A DNA stretch of 5,513 bases from Spirochaetia bacterium (GTDB lineage: Bacteria > Spirochaetota > UBA12135): assembly GCA_003497555.1 (NCBI GenBank), contig DNNS01000328.1, forward strand, positions 1 through 5,513. The letters run 5' to 3'. Shown here piece after piece: positions 1-5,513 of this stretch. Position 1 is the stretch's first letter. Each line of letters begins with the position of its first letter. Position numbers and translations under genes: made by a program. Below the pieces are notes generated by a model. That model had not been told where the DNA came from and made no database searches. It saw only the letters and a list, made by a program, of their open reading frames with translations.

Positions 1-204
1 CCGGCAGGCGTAGAAACTAACAGTAAAATAATCTGCCAGCCGGTGCAGGGAATGCTGGTTATTCCCGGACAACGCGGCCTGCTGACAGGTAAAAATGAAC
101 ATAACAGTACTATGGATAAAACAGAAATCAAGACCAAGAATGGATTACTGGAGATTCCCCTAAACCAGAATGCACTGGCTTATGAATTTTCAAAGGAGTA
201 TTAA
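1..204 (+). CDS. C-terminal end of an unidentified protein, possibly a carbohydrate-active enzyme (5' partial)
   Basis: Frame 1 is open from the first base to a TAA at 202-204 and gives 67 residues; the start lies outside the window. The visible part alternates hydrophobic and polar residues in short strands (for example GMLVIPG, NGLLEIPLNQNALAYEF) with no obvious helix. This resembles the small all-beta domain that often closes glycoside hydrolases, where a 'G-x-L-x-I-P-L' strand is followed by a last strand carrying an aromatic residue. That resemblance is an impression, not a family match, and no catalytic residue is visible. The stop is three bases before the next start codon, and the ribosome binding site of the next gene lies within this frame, so the two genes are very likely cotranscribed and translationally coupled. 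The neighbouring DUF4838 gene supports a role in sugar breakdown. I am sure that this is coding sequence but not of the function. Confidence 0.8.
   Translation, partial: PAGVETNSKIICQPVQGMLVIPGQRGLLTGKNEHNSTMDKTEIKTKNGLLEIPLNQNALAYEFSKEY
193..198 (+). promoter_or_regulatory. Ribosome binding site of the DUF4838 gene
   Basis: AAGGAG matches the anti-Shine-Dalgarno consensus and sits nine bases before the ATG at 208. It lies inside the last codons of the upstream gene, whose stop codon falls between this site and the ATG. This fixes the start of the downstream gene and suggests that ribosomes finishing the first gene can restart on the second. No separate promoter is visible between the two genes, as the gap is only three bases. 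Confidence 0.85.
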
Positions 205-207
205 ACA

Positions 208-2157
208 ATGATATTAAAACCGGATTATAATTATAATGTTTATTATCCTCTTCATGACAAAATCTGCGCTTTTGCTGCAGGTGAATTAACAAAATATCTA
301 TCGCAGGTATTTGCCGGTAAAATCCGGATAACAATACATGATATTCACGATAAAAAACAAACAGATAATGCGCAAACCGCAATAATAGTTTTAAATCCTC
401 AGAATGGAAATAAATTCACTAAAGACCGGTTTTTATTAAAAATAGATCAAACTGAAATTGAAATCAGCGGTTCAAACAGCCGCAGTATTCTTTCCGGTGT
501 TTATGTTTTTCTTGAACAATGCGGCTGTATCTGGAGCAGACCGGGAATCGATACAATTCCCCGGAAAAAATTTATTTTTCTGCACACAGAAAAATTTGCC
601 TATACTGCACTTCTTGATTACCGCGGCTTTTATATTGACTCATGCGCCATAGAAACAGATGAAAATTTTGCGGTTAAAGTGATTGACTGGCTGACAAAAA
701 AACGCGGTAATTATCTTCTGGTATCTGTAAATTTTTTCACGGTTTTTAAACCGTATATAACCGAAGCGCTGCAGGCCCGCGGTATTATTCTTGAGGCAGG
801 ACATCACGGTTTTGTTAATTTTGTGGATCCGGAAAAACATTTCTCCCGGCATCCGGAATGGTTTTCGTATGTAAATGGAGAGAGGGCCAAAGGGAAGCGC
901 CTGCTGAATATGCTTCATAATTCCCAGCTCTGTTCCGCGAACGCACAGGGACTTGATTATTATGCCGGAGCGCTTTGTGAATTCCTGGAAAAAAATCAGG
1001 AAATTGATATTCTGGGAATTATACCTAATGACGGTTTCGGGTGGTGTGAATGCGGATTATGTCGGGAAATCGAAGGAGCACCGATCCCGAATCCGCTCTT
1101 TAGCGGAGAAAATGAGCAGTTTGGCTATAGCGCAGGCAGGCGTTATCATACAATTGTGAATCATGCAGCGCGCGTCCTGAAGAAAACTTTTCCTCATAAA
1201 AAAGCCTCTTTCTGGGCTTATCATGCCATGATTATGCCTTCTGAATTCGTATCGGCGTTTCCGGATAATCTTGTGCTTTCCGGACTTGCCCTGTACCAGC
1301 GCTGTTATACGCATGCTCTTGCCAACCCGGTCTGCTGCCGGGCGCCGCATCATCTCAATTATGCCTTTACGGAAATTATTGAAAAATGGAAAAAAGCCTT
1401 TACCGGTGATATTATTATTTATGAATATTATGCCAAATATGCATGGCTTTCCCTGCCGAAGATCATGCCGGATATAATACGCACCGACCTGGAATATTTT
1501 TGTAAAAGCGGAATCAGCGGGATACAAACCATGGCGGAAAAAACTCCCTGGCAAATTTATGAGATAAATCTGGCGGCTATGTTTGGTTTTTCATGGGAAA
1601 GCGGACAAAAAATTTCGGCAAAACAACTGCTGAAAAATTATAGCCGGGAAGTGTTTCCAGGTAACAATAAACCGTTTTTTGAAATTTTACAGGCCGTGAA
1701 CGGTGTAATGAGGCATTTTGGCCTGCTGGGCGGCCGATATCCTGGACCAGTAATAAATAAAGGTATAAAAACACTAAAAAGTTGTATGATAAGAGCTGCC
1801 CGGATGCAGAAAAAAATAACTGATAAAAAAAATACCGGTTTTTTATTACTTAAAATTTATATATTAAATCTGCGCTATACAATAATGCATTTTCAATCCA
1901 ACAATATTATGTTTAAATTATGCTCCCGCGGGTTGTCTGGACAGGAACGCACGCTGCTTTTAAAAGCTCTGCTGTCTGATGAAAAAAAAATCATGCATTA
2001 TATTCAAAAGATAAAATCCAGCGGGGCAATTTTATATTCCGGTTTTATTGACGAAAGACTTGCCAGGCGTTATCAGGAACTGCAAAAACTGCTCGCCGGG
2101 AATCAGACACCGGATGTAAAAACAGTCAGGCAAATATACGAAAAATATTATTTTTAA
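208..2157 (+). CDS. DUF4838 domain-containing protein, putative cytoplasmic glycoside hydrolase
   Basis: Complete 649-residue protein starting at an ATG nine bases after AAGGAG. Residues about 1-125 look like the alpha-glucuronidase N-terminal (GH67-N/GH20b-like) domain: a strand 'IEISGSNSRSILSGVY' (85-99), then FLEQCGCIWSRPG and TIP (101-118), the usual exit into a barrel. Residues about 135-510 match the DUF4838 pattern: GHHGF (198-202), HPEWFSYVNGER (215-226), QLCSAN (240-245), then PNDG (273-276) leading to a C-x-C-x2-C cluster (C280, C282, C285). An acidic 'IIIYEYYAKY' strand (402-411) and W413 follow. By analogy with related barrels, D275 and E406 are candidate active-site acids; this is inference. 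Residues about 515-649 are helical and basic with no recognised domain. There is no signal peptide or membrane segment, so the substrate is probably an imported, perhaps uronate-containing oligosaccharide. Substrate and activity are unproven: DUF4838 is a domain of unknown function. The gene closes an operon with the gene before it. Confidence 0.85.
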   Translation: MILKPDYNYNVYYPLHDKICAFAAGELTKYLSQVFAGKIRITIHDIHDKKQTDNAQTAIIVLNPQNGNKFTKDRFLLKIDQTEIEISGSNSRSILSGVYVFLEQCGCIWSRPGIDTIPRKKFIFLHTEKFAYTALLDYRGFYIDSCAIETDENFAVKVIDWLTKKRGNYLLVSVNFFTVFKPYITEALQARGIILEAGHHGFVNFVDPEKHFSRHPEWFSYVNGERAKGKRLLNMLHNSQLCSANAQGLDYYAGALCEFLEKNQEIDILGIIPNDGFGWCECGLCREIEGAPIPNPLFSGENEQFGYSAGRRYHTIVNHAARVLKKTFPHKKASFWAYHAMIMPSEFVSAFPDNLVLSGLALYQRCYTHALANPVCCRAPHHLNYAFTEIIEKWKKAFTGDIIIYEYYAKYAWLSLPKIMPDIIRTDLEYFCKSGISGIQTMAEKTPWQIYEINLAAMFGFSWESGQKISAKQLLKNYSREVFPGNNKPFFEILQAVNGVMRHFGLLGGRYPGPVINKGIKTLKSCMIRAARMQKKITDKKNTGFLLLKIYILNLRYTIMHFQSNNIMFKLCSRGLSGQERTLLLKALLSDEKKIMHYIQKIKSSGAILYSGFIDERLARRYQELQKLLAGNQTPDVKTVRQIYEKYYF

Positions 2158-2173
2158 TATTTTTAAAAATATT
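2156..2173. repeat. 18-bp perfect AT-only palindrome at the stop codon of the DUF4838 gene
   Basis: The sequence AATATTTTTAAAAATATT is its own reverse complement and overlaps the last two bases of the TAA stop at 2155-2157. As RNA it could fold only into a weak A-U hairpin with little or no loop. In sequence this AT-rich, such a palindrome may be chance; it may also contribute to transcript termination or 3'-end stability for either convergent gene. Confidence 0.5.
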
Positions 2174-2174
2174 T

Positions 2175-2228
2175 AACTCACGAATTCATTTTTATTTTTT
2201 TTTAAAAGAGGGATGGGATTTGTGAGTT
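2175..2228. terminator. Candidate shared terminator between convergent genes
   Basis: Bases 2175-2187 (AACTCACGAATTC) pair with 2216-2228 over 13 positions, 11 Watson-Crick and two G-U when read on the + strand, including an exact 7-base inverted repeat AACTCAC/GTGAGTT. The loop is 28 bases and contains five T, one A and nine T (2189-2203). A second, weaker + strand option is TAAAAAT (2164-2170) pairing with ATTTTTA (2188-2194), followed directly by the nine T at 2195-2203. Neither is a classic GC-rich stem with a U tail, and after the long stem the + strand has only a short T run. The position, in the only gap between two converging genes, is the main support. The arm lies exactly outside the coiled-coil stop codon. 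Confidence 0.4.
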
Positions 2229-5200
2229 TTACAGCAGGCCTTTTCTGGCTAAAATCGCTCTTACTTCCTGTTCGCTGGTTTTAAGCGACTTGGCGATTTT
2301 TGTGATTTCCCATTTTAAATTGAAAAGCACCTCAACGGTATTATCATTGGTATCAAATTCATTGTCTCCAGGCTGTGTATTTTGCCTTGCCGGGCGTGAG
2401 GATAATTTTACGCTTTGTTCAATCTGCTGATTGAGACTGGTTTTCAGTTCTTCCATTTTCTGCTGTTCCAGAGCCAGATCCTGCAGCATTTTCTGGACTT
2501 TTTCCGAACGCCGATCGACATCTTTAATGAGCATATCCATTTCGTCAAATTTTACCAGTACCTCGTCGATTTTTTTACTTTGCGCGGCCAGGGCCAGGGT
2601 TTTATCTTCAAGCACTTCAAGTTTTTTATCAATTTCATTCTGCTTTTGTATATTACGCACCAACCCCGATTCGTTCTCCTGAATTTTTTTCTCGCTGTTT
2701 TTAACGCTTTCCAGTATCAGGCCGATTTGCTCCCGGGCGGTCTTTAAGGCGTCTTTTTTCTGCAGCAGCTCATCGGCGGTTTTACGCAGGTTTTCCATAT
2801 CGGCGCGGAAAACAGATATTTTTTTTACCGAGGCTTCAACTTCGCTGTTAAGTACTCCGGCATGCTTGAGATTTTTGGCGATTTCATCCGCAGAGCGCCG
2901 CAGAGAAACCACATTATCGTTTATTTCTTTTATATCCTTTTTTTCCAGAGAGATGTTTTTCATGGCCTGGACAATTTCTTCCTCGCTTTTCTTCAGTTCT
3001 CCTACTTTATTTTCAATATCCGAGAGGGCGGAAATCTGCAGTTTGATCTCGTCAATACGGGAACGGTATTCGATGATTTCTGCGCCGAGTTTTTCCGCCA
3101 GCGTATCAGCTTTTTCAAATAATCCGGTTTTTTTGATAAAATCGTCAATTTTTAAATCGGTATCACGCAGTTTTTTATTGAACTCGTCAAAGTGCATGCG
3201 GGTTTCACGCGAAAGCTCACGGGCCAGGGCGTGTATTTCCATTTTCATTTCTTCAGAGCTTTTACCGATTTCTTTTTTTCTTTCCTGCAGGAAAGACGCA
3301 AGTTCGCGGCTGCTTCCCTGAATGCGGCCGGAAAGTTCCTTAAGATAACGTCCGGTGCTCTCATCGGCTTCTTTAATTTTTACTTCTTTTTCTTTTTTTA
3401 TCTGTTCATGAATGGAAGCAGTCTGTTTTTCAAGTGCGCCGATTTTTTTCAGCATTTCCTTCAGTTCGCGGGCGCCGTCTTTAAGGGCTGCAGACATAGC
3501 CTCGGAATGCTGGTTTTTAATCTCTTCAATGCTTTTACCCAAAACCGATTTACTCTGTTCAGAAAGTTTTTTGATCTCTTTTTCAAGTTTAAGTCTGGCC
3601 TGTTCGGTTTCAGTTTGTGCGCTTTCGGCAATCTTCTGCAGCGAAGCAAGCAGATTGCTGTTCTTTTTTTCAATTTCCGAAGTTTCTCTGGTATAATCGG
3701 CTTTGAGTTTAAGAAGTCTCTGTTCTTCCTGCGCCAGTGTCTGCCGGGTTTTTTCCAGGCGGGCATTGGCATGATTAAGGCTTTCCGCCAGGGTACTGTT
3801 CAGATTTTTTTCTTTTTCCGCCGTGAATTTTTCAAAACTCACCTGCAGTTCGCGGAATTCTTTCTGCAGGCGGTTCATTAACTCTTCGGCCGCCTGATCG
3901 AGATTTTTATGTTCGTGGCTGTAAAGCGCAAGTTCGCGGGAGAGTCCGGAGCGCAGAGTTGAAATTTCAGCAGCGCAGGAGGCGGAGAGCTTTTCAATTT
4001 CACTGCGGCATTCCTGTGCCGCTGACCGGTTTTCCGCGATTAAACTGCCGCCCTTTTCCCGGGCCTCGTCCGACAGCGCTGTAATAATATTTTCCAGCCG
4101 GCTTTTCATTTCCTGTTCGATATTTTGGGTTTTGGTGTTGAAAATTGCCAGGGAGGATTTAAGCTTTTCCTGATTGCCGGAAACTTCTTTTGATTCAAGT
4201 TTTCCCAGACGCTCAATTTCAGCATTGAATATATTGCGGAATTCCTGCAGGTTGCCGGTAAAAACCGCACGCTGTTCGCTGATAAAATTATCCAGATTTT
4301 TTTTAATTTCTTCTTTTTCCTGGCGGCGCAGATTTTCAAGGGAGGATATGCTTTTTTTATTCTGATCAAGCTCGGCATGCATATTTTCAAGAGCCCGGTT
4401 TATCTGTTCCTGCTGCCCGGCATGTTCTTTTTGAACTGCGGTCAGCGATGATTTCCAGGCGTCTTCCATTTTTTTTATTTCATTAAGCCAGCGGTCCCTG
4501 AGGGCTGATACTTCAGCAGTCTGTATGGATATCAGCTTGTCAAAACGGCTGCGTTGTTCCGATATTCCGGCATCGCCTGTTTCCCTGAGACGGTGCTGTT
4601 CCGCCCTGATATCGGAAATGATCTTTTCGGCTGAAGCGGAAATTTCGTTTTTTTTATCGGTAATATAGGTGGCAAAGGCGTCGCTGCTGTGTTTGATATA
4701 CTGATCAAAAAAATCATCGGCTTTTTTGAATTTATCATTGAATACACTGCTGATATTTTTACTGAGCCCGGCCACGGTTTTTTCATATTCGGAAAATTTA
4801 TTCCGGTAATCCTGCAGCAGCTGATCAAATTCACCGGATGCTTTACGGCTGTTCCGGCTGCTTTCCTCTATCATTTCCTGGATTTTTTTACCCGTTGCTT
4901 CATATTCCGCCGCCTTGCTTCTGAAAGCCGTCATCAGGGTTTCAACTGTCCCTATTTCCTGATCAATGCCGGCGAGTCTCCTGGTGATTTCGCTGCTATA
5001 ATGGGTTTCCAGGCTGCTGACTGCACTCTCGGCCTTTTTTTCATAGATTTTCCTGAGCTTTTCCATATCGCTGTTCAGATGCGACTGGTATTCGCCGACA
5101 AAATTTTTAATTTCATTTTCAGCCTGGCCCAGCGCATGGGCAAAGCGGTTTTTATACTCTGTTTCGGCGCGGGTTATGGATTTTTCAATACCGGACAGGT

Positions 5201-5513
5201 ATTCCTTTTCCCTTGCTCCAAGTTCGCTGATGCGCTGTTCCAGAAGATCAAGATCGCCGAATTTTTTCTTTACCGCCGAGGTCATGCGTTCGCGGAATTC
5301 CGCTACCACGGCAGTGAATTCCTTTTCAGAGCTGTCAACGGTATTCTTGATTTTTAATGATGCGGTTTCAGCCTGGCTGTCGAGCGAGGCTATCAGTTTA
5401 CTGCGCTCCATTCCCAGATCACTGATTTCCTGAAAACGCGTTTTGACTGTTTTTAAAAGTTTGTCGGCTTCGCCGAGCGATAGTTCCGTCCTTTGTCTGA
5501 GCTGCTCATACTC
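2229..5513 (-). CDS. Giant coiled-coil protein, SpiroCoCo-like (5' partial)
   Basis: At least 1,094 residues, ending in TAA at 2231-2229. The frame stays open to the right edge; upstream of the ATG at 5411 there are 34 further in-frame codons of the same charged helical character and no convincing ribosome binding site, so that ATG is internal and the real N-terminus is missing. Residues 1-1040 contain no proline and consist of Glu/Lys/Ala/Leu/Ser-rich heptad-type sequence, pointing to a very long, almost continuous coiled coil. An aromatic-rich patch (about 255-285, FFDQYIK and ATYI) and two tryptophans (342, 353) break the monotony. The only cysteines are C502 and C513. A polar linker (about 1038-1059, prolines 1041 and 1048) leads to a compact C-terminal tail (1065-1094, 'WEITKIAKSL...SEQEVRAIL') resembling a small helix-turn-helix. 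Spirochaete proteins of this kind typically begin with a membrane anchor; that part is not visible. A structural or cytoskeletal role is inferred. Alternatives are an SMC-like or chemosensory-type coiled coil, but no ATPase or receptor motif is seen. Confidence 0.85.
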   Translation of the reverse strand, partial: EYEQLRQRTELSLGEADKLLKTVKTRFQEISDLGMERSKLIASLDSQAETASLKIKNTVDSSEKEFTAVVAEFRERMTSAVKKKFGDLDLLEQRISELGAREKEYLSGIEKSITRAETEYKNRFAHALGQAENEIKNFVGEYQSHLNSDMEKLRKIYEKKAESAVSSLETHYSSEITRRLAGIDQEIGTVETLMTAFRSKAAEYEATGKKIQEMIEESSRNSRKASGEFDQLLQDYRNKFSEYEKTVAGLSKNISSVFNDKFKKADDFFDQYIKHSSDAFATYITDKKNEISASAEKIISDIRAEQHRLRETGDAGISEQRSRFDKLISIQTAEVSALRDRWLNEIKKMEDAWKSSLTAVQKEHAGQQEQINRALENMHAELDQNKKSISSLENLRRQEKEEIKKNLDNFISEQRAVFTGNLQEFRNIFNAEIERLGKLESKEVSGNQEKLKSSLAIFNTKTQNIEQEMKSRLENIITALSDEAREKGGSLIAENRSAAQECRSEIEKLSASCAAEISTLRSGLSRELALYSHEHKNLDQAAEELMNRLQKEFRELQVSFEKFTAEKEKNLNSTLAESLNHANARLEKTRQTLAQEEQRLLKLKADYTRETSEIEKKNSNLLASLQKIAESAQTETEQARLKLEKEIKKLSEQSKSVLGKSIEEIKNQHSEAMSAALKDGARELKEMLKKIGALEKQTASIHEQIKKEKEVKIKEADESTGRYLKELSGRIQGSSRELASFLQERKKEIGKSSEEMKMEIHALARELSRETRMHFDEFNKKLRDTDLKIDDFIKKTGLFEKADTLAEKLGAEIIEYRSRIDEIKLQISALSDIENKVGELKKSEEEIVQAMKNISLEKKDIKEINDNVVSLRRSADEIAKNLKHAGVLNSEVEASVKKISVFRADMENLRKTADELLQKKDALKTAREQIGLILESVKNSEKKIQENESGLVRNIQKQNEIDKKLEVLEDKTLALAAQSKKIDEVLVKFDEMDMLIKDVDRRSEKVQKMLQDLALEQQKMEELKTSLNQQIEQSVKLSSRPARQNTQPGDNEFDTNDNTVEVLFNLKWEITKIAKSLKTSEQEVRAILARKGLL
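2232..2321 (-). other. Helix-turn-helix-like C-terminal tail of the coiled-coil protein
   Basis: The last 30 residues (1065-1094 of the visible protein) switch from coiled-coil composition to a compact pattern: W1068, then 'ITKIAKSL', a short turn 'KTS', then 'EQEVRAILARKGLL'. The spacing IAKxL-x2-S-x2-EV is that of small helix-turn-helix segments in which a first helix ends in 'IAK.L' and the second begins after a Ser/Thr cap. Similar tails end several bacterial coiled-coil proteins of unknown function. DNA binding is possible, but such a tail may instead bind a protein partner. It is separated from the coiled coil by an Asn/Asp-rich linker (about 2322-2402). Confidence 0.55.

Noticed and set aside
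128..382. 84-residue open frame on the - strand across the start of the DUF4838 gene
   Set aside because: It overlaps the end of one coding frame and the start of another on the opposite strand and has no recognisable content.
1057..1554. 165-residue open frame on the - strand
   Set aside because: Antisense to the conserved DUF4838 core, Arg/Phe/Ile-rich, no family resemblance. The + strand frame is clearly the coding one.
2866..3321. 151-residue Ser/Phe-rich open frame on the + strand
   Set aside because: Complement of charged coiled-coil codons in another frame; it overlaps other equally long shadow frames and lacks support as a gene.
3192..3881. 229-residue open frame on the + strand
   Set aside because: It lies wholly antisense to the coiled-coil gene, is Phe/Leu-rich because it mirrors Lys/Glu codons (TTT/TTC opposite AAA/GAA), and has no recognisable domain.
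4689..5357. 222-residue open frame on the + strand
   Set aside because: Also antisense to the coiled-coil gene, with the same Phe/Ile-rich mirror composition. The apparent hydrophobicity is an artefact and not a membrane protein.
2229..5411. Repeated coiled-coil sequence considered as a tandem DNA repeat or as an SMC/Rad50-type ATPase
   Set aside because: The similarity between segments is heptad composition, not repeated DNA units. No Walker A, Walker B or signature motif is present in the visible part.

Overview
The window holds three protein-coding genes and one short intergenic gap, and almost all of it is coding. The best guess for the source is a spirochaete (Treponema/Spirochaeta-like, perhaps from a gut or another polysaccharide-rich habitat). 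This rests mainly on the very long proline-free coiled-coil protein on the right, which resembles the family NCBI calls SpiroCoCo. The moderately AT-rich composition with frequent A and T runs is compatible but not diagnostic. The taxon call comes from family recall, not from a marker gene.

Layout. Bases 1-204 (+) are the 3' end of a gene that starts outside the window; its short beta-rich tail looks like the C-terminal domain of a carbohydrate-active enzyme but cannot be named. Three bases later, behind a strong ribosome binding site lying inside the upstream gene, comes a complete 649-residue DUF4838-type protein (208-2157, +). It has an alpha-glucuronidase-like N-terminal domain and a putative glycoside-hydrolase barrel. 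These two genes almost certainly form the end of a carbohydrate-utilisation operon. The DUF4838 protein lacks a signal peptide and so probably acts in the cytoplasm on imported oligosaccharides.

Bases 2158-2228 separate this operon from a convergent gene. They contain two inverted repeats and a run of nine T, a plausible but weak shared termination region.

Bases 2229-5513 (-) encode at least 1,094 residues of the coiled-coil protein. The frame stays open to the right edge, so its true start is outside the window and the ATG at 5411 is an internal methionine. The first 1,040 visible residues contain no proline and only two cysteines. The protein ends in a short polar linker and a 30-residue helix-turn-helix-like tail. 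It is probably a cytoskeletal or cell-envelope-associated structural protein with no functional link to the sugar operon.

I found no RNA genes, mobile elements, CRISPR arrays or phage features. The likeliest under-described parts are the C-terminal region of the DUF4838 protein and the conserved-looking tail of the coiled-coil protein.
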